DNA from: Microcaldota archaeon
Lineage (GTDB): Archaea; Micrarchaeota; Micrarchaeia; Micrarchaeales; Micrarchaeaceae
Reading direction: 5' to 3'
NCBI GenBank assembly: GCA_021799475.1
Contig: JAJZAJ010000002.1
Span: forward strand, 146,855 to 210,854
DNA: 64,000 bases
Every line of letters starts with the position of its first letter. The stretch's first letter is position 1. Of the stretch, positions 27,886 through 36,789 are shown piece by piece. The translations under genes and the position numbers were made by a program. The notes below the pieces were generated by a model. The model saw nothing but the letters and a program-made list of their open reading frames with translations. It was not told the DNA's origin and did not search any database.

Positions 27886-29328
27886 TCACTGCTGCTTCCC
27901 TCTCTTCTCCATAGGAAATAGGATCACCTCCTTTATCGATGTCTTGTCTGTCAGCAGCATCGTAAGCCTGTCTATGCCTATCCCCACTCCTCCGGTTGGC
28001 GGCATGCCCTGTTCCATCGCCTCTACGAAATCCATATCCAATGGTTCTGTTTCCCTGTCGCCCTCTTCCTTCTTCTGCATCTCCTTCTCAAAATTCTGCC
28101 TTTGGATTATTGGGTTATTGAGTTCGGTATATGCATTGCCGAACTTTATCCCGGCAGCCACAGGTTCAAACCTTTCTATCAGGTCAGGATTACCTCTTTT
28201 TGGTCTGCAGAGCGCAGTTGTACCTGCAGGGTAGTCTATTATGAAAGTAGGATCTACTATCTTGGGCTGCACAAGGGTCTTATGCAGCTTGTCGTAAGTA
28301 TGCGCCCTATTGCGCTCCCAGCTCTCCATCTTTATCCCGTGTTTGTCTGCTATGGCGAGAAGTTCCTTGTCGCTGAGTTTTAGAATGTCTTTCCCTACTG
28401 CTTCATTCACGCTGTCGACGAACTTCATCCTTTTGAACGGAGGCTTGAAGCTTATTTTTTTACCCTGATACGTAATCTCGTAAGTGCCGAATATCTCCTT
28501 GACGATATGAGAGAGCATGCGCTCCGTCAAGTCCATCATATCCTCGTAGTCCGCATACGCCTGATACCATTCGACCTGCGTGAATTCCGGATTATGTTTC
28601 GTATCAGCATCCTCATTCCTGAAATCCTTGCCTACTTCAAACACTTTTTCAAATCCTCCGATTATCATTCTTTTCAAGTAAAGCTCGTCCGATATCCTAA
28701 GATAATCATCTTCATCAAGAGTGTTCACGTGCGTCTTAAACGGCTGGGCAGCTGCGCCGCCATATATGGGCTGGATTATAGGTGTCTCGACTTCCATGAA
28801 TCCCTCCTTATTTAGGAAGGAACGCAGCAGGCTTACCAACCTGCTCCTTATTTCAAATACCCTCTTCACTTCCGGGTTCATTATCAGATCAAGATGCCTC
28901 TTCCTGTAGCGCAGCTCCACATCCTGCATGCCATGCCATTTGTCTGGCAAGACTCTTAACGCCTTCGCAAGAAGTTTGCATGATTTTACATTGATGCTGA
29001 TCTGTCCCGGAGTGGTTTTGAATACCGTACCCTCCACGCCTATGATATCTCCGGAATTAAACCCTTTTACGCTAGAGAATGCCTCTTCCCCGAGCTCCTT
29101 GAAATCGAAATACGCCTGTATCTTGCCGCTCTGGTCCTGCACATCTATGAATACCAGTTTCCCGGCACGCCTGACGGCCATCGACCTGCCGGCTATCGAG
29201 ACTTTCTTGCCTTCATAAGCGGAATAGTTCTCCGTTATCTCTCTTGCATGCTTAGTTATTTTATAAGAATATGGGAGGGATGCGATAAATTCACTGAGTT
29301 TCTCTGTTTCTGAGTTGTTGCCGGTCAT
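27886..29328 (-). CDS. lysS: Lysyl-tRNA synthetase, class II
   Basis: FMEVETPIIQPIYGGAAAQPFKTHVN, FRNEDADTKHNPEFTQVEWYQAYADYEDMM, GVGIGIDRLTMLLTD. Confidence 0.96.
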   Translation of the reverse strand: MTGNNSETEKLSEFIASLPYSYKITKHAREITENYSAYEGKKVSIAGRSMAVRRAGKLVFIDVQDQSGKIQAYFDFKELGEEAFSSVKGFNSGDIIGVEGTVFKTTPGQISINVKSCKLLAKALRVLPDKWHGMQDVELRYRKRHLDLIMNPEVKRVFEIRSRLVSLLRSFLNKEGFMEVETPIIQPIYGGAAAQPFKTHVNTLDEDDYLRISDELYLKRMIIGGFEKVFEVGKDFRNEDADTKHNPEFTQVEWYQAYADYEDMMDLTERMLSHIVKEIFGTYEITYQGKKISFKPPFKRMKFVDSVNEAVGKDILKLSDKELLAIADKHGIKMESWERNRAHTYDKLHKTLVQPKIVDPTFIIDYPAGTTALCRPKRGNPDLIERFEPVAAGIKFGNAYTELNNPIIQRQNFEKEMQKKEEGDRETEPLDMDFVEAMEQGMPPTGGVGIGIDRLTMLLTDKTSIKEVILFPMEKRGKQQ

Positions 29329-29414
29329 GGAATCAGATAGGGATTTGCTGGAAAGGCTTATATATAATTCGTGCAGCCCTTTCAGGTTTCAGGATATGCC
29401 AAAAGACCAAGTTT

Positions 29415-29441
29415 TGGAATCTTTTGGAATCGTGTGGAATC
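29415..29441. repeat. Three TGGAATC direct repeats at exact 10-bp spacing upstream of lysS
   Basis: ttttggaatcttttggaatcgtgtggaatcg; copies at 29415, 29425, 29435. Confidence 0.85.
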
Positions 29442-29506
29442 GCCGTAGTTTCTCTGACGGGCTCCTGCTGTATGATGAGATCTGGCGAGGGCAATATGTG
29501 CCCTCG

Positions 29507-30043
29507 TCACTGTGGGGGTGAGACAATTAGCGTATTTGCCGTCGCTTTTCCGGCATCGTACTTATAATAGACCTTATGGCCTAACTGATATCTCTCTATC
29601 AGCCCTGATTTATGCAGCCTGTTAAGTCTTGCCGATGCTGCATTCCTGCCCTTGTAATTCATTGCTTTCTTTACGTCGTCGGCGCATGCCATGTCCTTTG
29701 ACTGTATGTACTGCAGTATTCTCTTATCAAGGTCTGATACGGGCACTACTTTGGCGCCAAGATTGGAAGGCTGATCCTGCAACTCCTCAACCGGGAGTTC
29801 TCCGAGGCCGGTCGTGTCGGCATGGATCTCCGATATCTGATTGGCTAGTTGCTGCAGGATCAGTTTGGTCGTCTTGCTCTCCTCCATCATGTATTTAAGA
29901 AGCGTGAAAAGCCCGGAATTTGTATCATCGGTCTTTGCCTTCTCGCTCATTAGCAGCTTGATCTCGTCCTCTTTGACCTTCAGTACATCAAGCTCCTTTT
30001 TGATTGACAAAAGCTCATTTTTTAATTCATTTTTTGACCGCAT
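29507..30043 (-). CDS. Coiled-coil plus winged-helix DNA-binding protein
   Basis: Heptad-like N-terminus; C-terminal DLDKRILQYIQSKDMACADDVKKAMNYKGRNAASARLNRLHKSGLIERYQLGHKVYYKYD; start assigned to MRSKNELKN. Confidence 0.65.
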   Translation of the reverse strand: MRSKNELKNELLSIKKELDVLKVKEDEIKLLMSEKAKTDDTNSGLFTLLKYMMEESKTTKLILQQLANQISEIHADTTGLGELPVEELQDQPSNLGAKVVPVSDLDKRILQYIQSKDMACADDVKKAMNYKGRNAASARLNRLHKSGLIERYQLGHKVYYKYDAGKATANTLIVSPPQ

Positions 30044-30258
30044 TGTAAACATCCTGCAACACAATCACGAGCAATCCACAGACCAATCATGATTGAATCG
30101 TGATTCTATTATGATTCCCAAAGTATTTAAATATATCTTATTTGCGGAATATTCTGTTGCGGCAGAGAACAGTTTGTATTGCAATCACAGTTACAACATT
30201 TATAGCGGTCACAAATAATATTTCTGTCAATCCCGTCAATCCAAAAAGATAAATATAC

Positions 30259-30822
30259 ATGATAGGCAATACCATAGACAGGTGTTTATTTTTGCAGCAG
30301 GTTCTTATACCATCGGAGCGGCTTGGGCTGCTCATGAAGGATAAAGCGGACATAACTCTAGTCGAGAAGATATGCAAATGTAAGATAGACATAGGCACCG
30401 ATGGAGTGATATCGATAAAAAGCGCGAACGACGATGCCTATAGCGAATTCATCGCTAAAAACATATTCTTTGCATTCGGCAGGGGCTTTGAGATGAGGAT
30501 AGCTGAAAAGCTCGAGCATGATGATTGTTATTTTGAGCTGATAGACATAGCCAGGCTTGGGAGCGAGAAAAGGATAACGCAGATGAAAGCGAGAGTCATA
30601 GGAGACAAGGGAAGGACAAAAGCATACATAGAGAGCGTAAGCGGGGCTAAGCTGGCGGTGCACGGAGATACGATATCATTTATAGGAACTGCTACCCAGA
30701 TAAATGAGGCAAAAACAGCAGTGGATACGCTGCTAAAAGGCAGCACTCACAAACTCGCATACATGAAGATGGAGGCAGCGCACAGGAAAAACAAAAAGCA
30801 AGCGCAGATTGCACCTTTTTAA
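30259..30822 (+). CDS. KH-domain RNA-binding protein (archaeal Dim2/Pno1-like)
   Basis: LIPSERLGLLMKDKADITLVEKICKCKIDIGTDGVISI and RVIGDKGRTKAYIESVSGAKLAVHGDTISFIGT. Confidence 0.85.
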   Translation: MIGNTIDRCLFLQQVLIPSERLGLLMKDKADITLVEKICKCKIDIGTDGVISIKSANDDAYSEFIAKNIFFAFGRGFEMRIAEKLEHDDCYFELIDIARLGSEKRITQMKARVIGDKGRTKAYIESVSGAKLAVHGDTISFIGTATQINEAKTAVDTLLKGSTHKLAYMKMEAAHRKNKKQAQIAPF

Positions 30823-30884
30823 ACTTTTCCAGCGAATTGAGAGCAGGCGCAGGTTCAGTCAGTTGAAACGGTATAGGTGACCCG

Positions 30885-32528
30885 ATGGCAGAGAGGAATG
30901 CTGAAGAGATATTCAAGGAATTCAAGGAGCATTCGATTGCAGAATTCTTCAAGAAAAACAGGCAGATGCTCGGATTTTCCGGCCAGGTAAGATCTCTCGT
31001 AACCGTAGTGCACGAATATGTCACAAATAGCCTTGACGCATGCGAGGAAGCTAATATCCTCCCTGATATATCAGTCAAAATAAAGGAGATTGGCGAAAAC
31101 AGGTACACGGTAACGGTGAAGGACAACGGTCCGGGAATCCCGAAAGCGTATGTAGGAAAATCTCTTGCGACGATACTTGCAGGAACAAAATTTCATAGAT
31201 ATGTGCAGCAGCGAGGGCAGCAAGGCATAGGAGCAGCTGGCTGCACCATGTTCTCCCAAATGACAACCGGGAAGCCGGTGATTATCAAATCCGGAACAGG
31301 AAAGGGCAAAGCATATTCTGCCAAAATCTTGATAGACACGCTAAGGAACAAGCCAATCGTCAACGACCTTGTAGATTTAGAAGAGGCGTTTAGGGGAACG
31401 ATCATCGAAGGAGAGTTTGCGGATGTCAAGTACGAGATGAGTGAGAGAGGGGTTTATGAGTACCTTAAAAGGACCGCGCTCTCTAACCCACATTGTCAGA
31501 TAATGTTTGTTGCGCCGGATGGAAAGGAGAATGTTTTTATCAGGAGCGTAGAAAAGATGCCAGAGAAAAGCAAACCAACACAACCACACCCTTTAGGACT
31601 TTCAGTCAACGATCTCCTTGAATATGCGCACAGCAGCCAGAACAGCAGGAAACTCTCGTCTTTTATTGTAGATACATTCGCAAGATGCACCCCAAACAAG
31701 ATTGCGGAGCTTAAGGAAGTTGATAATGCAATAGATTTTGACAAGGACCCGAAGCAGCTCACGTGGGCTGATGCGGAGCAGCTGATAAAAGCGATAAAGA
31801 AGATTAAGTGGATCGCTCCTGACGCAAGTTCGATAATACCGATAGGGGAGGCACAAATAACCAAAGCGCTGAAAAATATCCTTAACCCGGAATTCATGAG
31901 CGTGGTTGAGAGGAAGCCAAAAGTTTTCCGTGGCGGAGTGCCGTTCGTTGTGGAATCTGCGGTTGCTTATGGCGGCAGCTCCGGTTACATATCTAATGGG
32001 AATGAGGTTTCTGGCAGCATATTAAGATTTGCAAACAGGGTACCTCTGCTCTTCGATGCGGGTAACTGCGCGATTACCGAGGCGGTGAAATCGATAGAAT
32101 GGAAAAGATACAATATAGACCTTGAGGCACAGCCAGTCAGCATCTTCGTCAACCTATCGTCAGTGCACGTGCCGTATTCCGGAGTCGGAAAGGAAGCCGT
32201 GGCAAAGGAGGAAGAGATAATAGAGGAAATAAAGCTTGCGGTTATGGATGCCGCCAGAGGCGTAAAAGACTATATAAGGGGAAAGGAGCATGTTAAGTTC
32301 GAGTCCGGCAGGTACAGGACAACGATGCGTTATGCGAAACAGCTTGCGGATGATTTGCACAGCCTTACAGGAGCAGACCAGAAGCGCATGGAAGAGAAGA
32401 TAGAGAAGCTTGTGGCAAAACACTACCCGCACCTCAAGAAGATGGCCGAGGAAGCGGAAGATGAGCAAAACGAGAGCGACAATGCCGAGGGAAAAACTGA
32501 AAAAGATGAAGAGGAAAGTAACCAGTGA
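30885..32528 (+). CDS. top6B: Type II DNA topoisomerase VI subunit B
   Basis: GHKL ATPase motifs: VTNSLDACEEANILPDI, VKDNGPGIP, QQRGQQGIGAAG. Confidence 0.95.
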   Translation: MAERNAEEIFKEFKEHSIAEFFKKNRQMLGFSGQVRSLVTVVHEYVTNSLDACEEANILPDISVKIKEIGENRYTVTVKDNGPGIPKAYVGKSLATILAGTKFHRYVQQRGQQGIGAAGCTMFSQMTTGKPVIIKSGTGKGKAYSAKILIDTLRNKPIVNDLVDLEEAFRGTIIEGEFADVKYEMSERGVYEYLKRTALSNPHCQIMFVAPDGKENVFIRSVEKMPEKSKPTQPHPLGLSVNDLLEYAHSSQNSRKLSSFIVDTFARCTPNKIAELKEVDNAIDFDKDPKQLTWADAEQLIKAIKKIKWIAPDASSIIPIGEAQITKALKNILNPEFMSVVERKPKVFRGGVPFVVESAVAYGGSSGYISNGNEVSGSILRFANRVPLLFDAGNCAITEAVKSIEWKRYNIDLEAQPVSIFVNLSSVHVPYSGVGKEAVAKEEEIIEEIKLAVMDAARGVKDYIRGKEHVKFESGRYRTTMRYAKQLADDLHSLTGADQKRMEEKIEKLVAKHYPHLKKMAEEAEDEQNESDNAEGKTEKDEEESNQ

Positions 32529-32613
32529 TCCGATCATAGGATCCTGATTCTCAGGAAAATATAGGAAAAAGCATCAGCTGAACGGAGGAATAGAACGGAA
32601 CAAGCGCAAACTG

Positions 32614-35034
32614 CTACGAGGCTGTGCCAGACGGATTGTCAGCATCCATAAGTATTATGTAACCAGCGGATATGTAGAGCTTGATCTGCTCGGCTTCCTT
32701 TGACGATGAATTGTAAATGCTGTTCCTGAACTCCTCAAGCCTGTCGTTGTTCAGGAAAGCAAGATATGTCTTCCCGTTCTTGAAAACCGGTATCTTCCCG
32801 AACCGGCTGGTTTTTGAATATATTATGATATACGCTTTTTCGTTATGTATGCTTGTCACTATATCAGCCACATCGCTCTTGTCCAGATCGCTGAATATCT
32901 GGCCGTTGCTGACAAAATAGATACGCAGCTTCTTGAACACCGCAAGGTATTCTATATCGTGCTTGCTCTGCTCTACCCACTGCTTTGGTGCATACAGCCC
33001 ATCAGCCGTTACTGCATATCCGCGCTCTGCTAGCAAATCAAGCATATTCTCAACATTGTTGTATGTCGGAGTGACAGGCATATTATTGCGGCGCACGCTG
33101 TTTGATATGGCGAAACGGAACTCGTTCTTAGAAAGGGGCATGTATTTCCATCTATAATAATTGTTGAGGCTGTCGAATGCCGACAGTGCTTCGCTACTCT
33201 TAAGCTTTACGCGGATCTTTGCCGGTTCTGGCATTGACGGGACGTCTATGTAGAATTCATCCCTATTCGGTGCCTTGACCAGCGTCACCTCCAGCATCAC
33301 TATTATCAAGGCGATGAAGAATTCTATGTACTGCTTGTTAATGCTGAAAGTTAATGGGCTATATGATGTGTAATAGTGGTATGTGGTTGAGAGCATCTGC
33401 ATCGAGAAAGTAAGATTGCCCGAAGGTATGGATTGCCCTGATGGCATCGTGAACACCATCTGCCCGTCTGTTATGTTTGTGGCTGAATGATATTGGCCAT
33501 TCAGGATAATATTTGCCGTAAGTCCGGAGACAGGCTCTCCAGCCGCATAAACCGCAAAAGTGAAAGTGTCCGTGTTCGGGTTAATGTTTGTAAGCGTCAG
33601 GTTGACGGATGGAACCGTAAAATACGTGCCCCCATACCTCTGGTTCGTGAAACCGTTCAGCTCCGCTATGTACTGACCTGGACCGAGGTTAAGGTTGAGC
33701 GGCTCTATAAATGTATACCCGGGAGTTACGGCATGCGTGAATTGTATAGGTATGGTGTATACGTACTGCATGTCTTTCGTGAATATATCAATATGAGGGG
33801 TGATTTCTGAATTCCTGACGGAATACACGCTTATCGAGCTGTTGTATGTCACTCCCGGTATCACGGAAACGGGAAGCTGTATAGAACCGTTCAGATAATA
33901 GCTGCCGGTGAAGTATATCTTCTCTGCGCGCTTGACGAATGTGCTGGAGGCATGTCCAATTATTCCGTTTGTTGGAGAAGGAGCCGTTGAAAGGAGATAT
34001 AGTTGTACGGTGCCGTATGACCTGTTTAGCTCCGAAAGAGCGTAAGGGAAGTTCGGCAATGGGGGGAAGAGCATTGGGATTCCCACAACGCCGGATTGGC
34101 TGTCATTTGTAAAATTAAGTATTGCCCTGCCTGAGCTGATTTTATTCAGCCAGAACTGGGATTCTATGACGCTTGACAGGTCCGCAGCTGCTGCTTTTGG
34201 GGTTGACCATCCGTCATCCAGGAAGTTGGAGAATGCTATTATGTATCCTCCGGATCCGGCACCTGCGCTTTCATAGCTCACAGCACCGAACGTCTGTCCA
34301 TTGCGGAAGTTGAAGGTGCTTTGGTTAAAGAACAGATACTGGTTTACCGTAGCATTGGCGGTTGTTGTGTTCAAGTATGGCAGCACGTCAGGGTTCGGAA
34401 TTATTGTGGATTGCGGAGAGATGAGCTTGCCGAAAGACCTCCCTATATATATCAGGCTTGTGCCCTTCTGCATTAGCTCATCCAATACCGTGTAATTTGG
34501 CCCAACCTGCTGCATGGTCTGGTTTGGCAGGAAACCGTCCCAGATTATCAGTATAGAGTCATTATTTATTTTAGAGAGCTGTTGTGGCGATACGACTTTT
34601 AGAGGGTTGATGGCATTTGTTACTCCTTGCTGCGCCAAGTCATTTTCAAGATTAAGGTAAACCTGCGGCGCCGTGCTGCAGATAGTGCATTGACCCGTCC
34701 AATTCAAGACATATACGCTTGTAGGAGGTTTTACACTGTAGAGATTCACGTTTATGTACAGGCTCGTCCCGTTTGTCTCGTTATAAGATAACAAGGAGTA
34801 AGGTACGATCCCTGTAGAATTATCGTAACTGAATAGGCCCTGGGATTTGATGCTTGCCGAAAGAGCCGCTACCGAATTCGCAGATGGAGGATGTGACGCG
34901 GAAGAGTTTATTGTTGCACCTAGGATTACCGATATTATCGCAAGTATAACAAACCCTACCAGCGCAAACAATGCAAATATCTTTGTGAGCTTCTTTTGCC
35001 CGTCAGAGAGTGTGCTATATACCGGAATCCTCAT
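32614..35034 (-). CDS. Large membrane protein: N-terminal TM, ~500-aa Asn/Thr-rich exterior domain, second TM, cytoplasmic domain
   Basis: FALFALVGFVILAIISVILGA TM, many NxS/T sequons, IEFFIALIIVMLEVTLV TM, charged C-terminus. Confidence 0.6.
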   Translation of the reverse strand: MRIPVYSTLSDGQKKLTKIFALFALVGFVILAIISVILGATINSSASHPPSANSVAALSASIKSQGLFSYDNSTGIVPYSLLSYNETNGTSLYINVNLYSVKPPTSVYVLNWTGQCTICSTAPQVYLNLENDLAQQGVTNAINPLKVVSPQQLSKINNDSILIIWDGFLPNQTMQQVGPNYTVLDELMQKGTSLIYIGRSFGKLISPQSTIIPNPDVLPYLNTTTANATVNQYLFFNQSTFNFRNGQTFGAVSYESAGAGSGGYIIAFSNFLDDGWSTPKAAAADLSSVIESQFWLNKISSGRAILNFTNDSQSGVVGIPMLFPPLPNFPYALSELNRSYGTVQLYLLSTAPSPTNGIIGHASSTFVKRAEKIYFTGSYYLNGSIQLPVSVIPGVTYNSSISVYSVRNSEITPHIDIFTKDMQYVYTIPIQFTHAVTPGYTFIEPLNLNLGPGQYIAELNGFTNQRYGGTYFTVPSVNLTLTNINPNTDTFTFAVYAAGEPVSGLTANIILNGQYHSATNITDGQMVFTMPSGQSIPSGNLTFSMQMLSTTYHYYTSYSPLTFSINKQYIEFFIALIIVMLEVTLVKAPNRDEFYIDVPSMPEPAKIRVKLKSSEALSAFDSLNNYYRWKYMPLSKNEFRFAISNSVRRNNMPVTPTYNNVENMLDLLAERGYAVTADGLYAPKQWVEQSKHDIEYLAVFKKLRIYFVSNGQIFSDLDKSDVADIVTSIHNEKAYIIIYSKTSRFGKIPVFKNGKTYLAFLNNDRLEEFRNSIYNSSSKEAEQIKLYISAGYIILMDADNPSGTAS

Positions 35035-35063
35035 CTAGTCACTATTTCATAATTGCAGATCTC

Positions 35064-35204
35064 CTAGTATTCCTCCTTCTTGTTCCTTACGAATATCTTC
35101 ATGAAGAGCTTGGTCATGAGGTTGGGGGATCCTGAGCTCTTTTTCAATATCTTGTAGACCTGCCTATTCCTTACCTTTCTGTTTATTCTTACAGCATATT
35201 TCAT
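35064..35204 (-). CDS. 46-aa basic microprotein
   Basis: MKYAVRINRKVRNRQVYKILKKSSGSPNLMTKLFMKIFVRNKKEEY*; fills the gap between cluster genes; read directly. Confidence 0.4.
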   Translation of the reverse strand: MKYAVRINRKVRNRQVYKILKKSSGSPNLMTKLFMKIFVRNKKEEY

Positions 35205-35224
35205 TGGTCCACCGAGTTTGTCAT

Positions 35225-35971
35225 TTATCCTTTAAGCTCCACATATCCCATTGAGACCATCTTGTTTAGTACCTGCTCAACCCTTGGCGGGATTATCTTG
35301 TATGCGTTCGCAAACTCGTTTATGTCTATCGTTCCGTCATGAGATTCTATCCAGTCCTCTATCATAGATATCAGTGAAGTATCGGAATAGGTCTCAAGGC
35401 TCTTCAGCCTCTCTTTCAGCTCCGCGTTCTCACTGCTCAGCATGGATGCCTGAACTGAAAGGTTTTTGTTAGCTCCTGAAAGCTCTATGTTAAGCCTCCT
35501 TATCTCGCGGTATTTGTTGAATAGGGAGTCGTAGCTGTTGAAGAGAGAGCCATAGCTCTGTGAAAGCGAACCTATAACATCATCTATACCGGAATCGAGG
35601 AGCTGGAACACATCTGTACTGTCGATTTCGTATAAATCAGTTACTAGAGACAGGACAGCTATAAAATTCTTCAGCACGTAGAGCCTGCGTATCTTTGAAG
35701 AAGAGTCCTCGCCTATCGAGTAATCAATATCGACCCCGTCTTTCCTGAACGTGAAGATGAAAAACAGGAAAGGCTTCTTCTGTATATTGCGGCTCTCCAC
35801 CCTAAGTATGATAAGGCTATCAGCACTGTTCTTTATCGAGAACATCTGCAGGCTGGACAGCCTGTTGGCCATGGAGTCAAAAGTGCTGTTGAGGCTGCCT
35901 TTGAGATGTATGCTGCTTATCTTTGGTTCAATAGTGCTAGCTTCACCCGCCATCATTCCACCAAAAGACAA
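35225..35971 (-). CDS. Cluster 2 protein with coiled coil and C-terminal wHTH-like domain
   Basis: YDSLFNKYREIRRLNIELSGANKNLSVQASMLSSENAELKERLKSLE; IDINEFANAYKIIPPRVEQVLNKMVSMGYVEL. Confidence 0.55.
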   Translation of the reverse strand: MSFGGMMAGEASTIEPKISSIHLKGSLNSTFDSMANRLSSLQMFSIKNSADSLIILRVESRNIQKKPFLFFIFTFRKDGVDIDYSIGEDSSSKIRRLYVLKNFIAVLSLVTDLYEIDSTDVFQLLDSGIDDVIGSLSQSYGSLFNSYDSLFNKYREIRRLNIELSGANKNLSVQASMLSSENAELKERLKSLETYSDTSLISMIEDWIESHDGTIDINEFANAYKIIPPRVEQVLNKMVSMGYVELKG

Positions 35972-36053
35972 TCACAGGCGCTTGCACCCGCTGACCGTCA
36001 TTATAAATCCAAATAGCGATATAAATATCTTTGCCCGCCCTTACGAGAGTTAT

Positions 36054-36455
36054 CTATTGCCGCTCCCTTCCCGGTTTCGGCATCTGCAGCGATGGAGTGT
36101 ATCCCAATAGTGATATCAGATACGTGAATACTATCACTACAATGCCGTCAAGCACCGCCGTAAGCTTGTCAGGGCCGAATATTATAAGGACGAGGGCGAA
36201 GACCACCCCGAGAGCAACTAGCCTGCCCTGCCTCTTCTGGTATTCCTCTTTGGCTTTTGAGTATTTCGGGAAATCTTCCTTGCAGACGACAAGCCTATAA
36301 CCCTTCTCGTTGTGCAGGATGTTCCTCTTGAAGAGCCTTACAGCGTGTATCACGTGATCCTCTATGACTGGAAGCCCGTTGACATTCCTGCCGCAGTAGA
36401 TGCATCTTAGCGCACTCCTTTTCGCACTATAACCCGCAGTTGTTTTTGCCATCAA
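36054..36455 (-). CDS. Zinc-ribbon membrane protein
   Basis: CIYCGRNVNGLPVIEDHVIHAVRLF then two TMs. Confidence 0.5.
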   Translation of the reverse strand: MMAKTTAGYSAKRSALRCIYCGRNVNGLPVIEDHVIHAVRLFKRNILHNEKGYRLVVCKEDFPKYSKAKEEYQKRQGRLVALGVVFALVLIIFGPDKLTAVLDGIVVIVFTYLISLLGYTPSLQMPKPGRERQ

Positions 36456-36476
36456 ATCACGTTTAATGCTATTCGA

Positions 36477-36782
36477 TCAGAATTCAATGCTGACATCAAA
36501 GAGCCTGCCTGTTTCAGCTATTATCTTTTGCTCATCAGCACTATTTATTACACTCTGTATAGTGAGATCATCCATCCCCAGCCTCCTGAATACGTTTGCC
36601 TGTTTCTCCCTGTCTAGCCCTGACTTCTCCAGCAAAACCACGAATGACAGGACATTCATGTGCCTGTGTGATTTCTCCAACGATTGTAATATACCGTCTA
36701 TGTCCTTTTCTCCTACTCCGAAGGCTGTTAGAACCCTCCTGAACTCAGGCCTTGTTATAGTAAAAGTCTCGCTCTTCACCAT
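36477..36782 (-). CDS. Stand-alone helical module homologous to the C-terminus of cluster VirB4-like ATPases
   Basis: RHMNVLSFVVLLEKSGLDREKQANVFRRLGMDDLTIQSVINS aligns with ATPase C-termini. Confidence 0.65.
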   Translation of the reverse strand: MVKSETFTITRPEFRRVLTAFGVGEKDIDGILQSLEKSHRHMNVLSFVVLLEKSGLDREKQANVFRRLGMDDLTIQSVINSADEQKIIAETGRLFDVSIEF

Positions 36783-36789
36783 TCTATCA

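Noticed and set aside
30138-30398. 86-aa minus-strand ORF with hydrophobic segment
   Set aside because: Overlaps the KH-protein start and its promoter region; no supporting motif.
30885-32528. Topoisomerase VI B without an adjacent A subunit as an anomaly
   Set aside because: The A subunit may simply be encoded elsewhere; unlinked top6A/B is not informative from one window.
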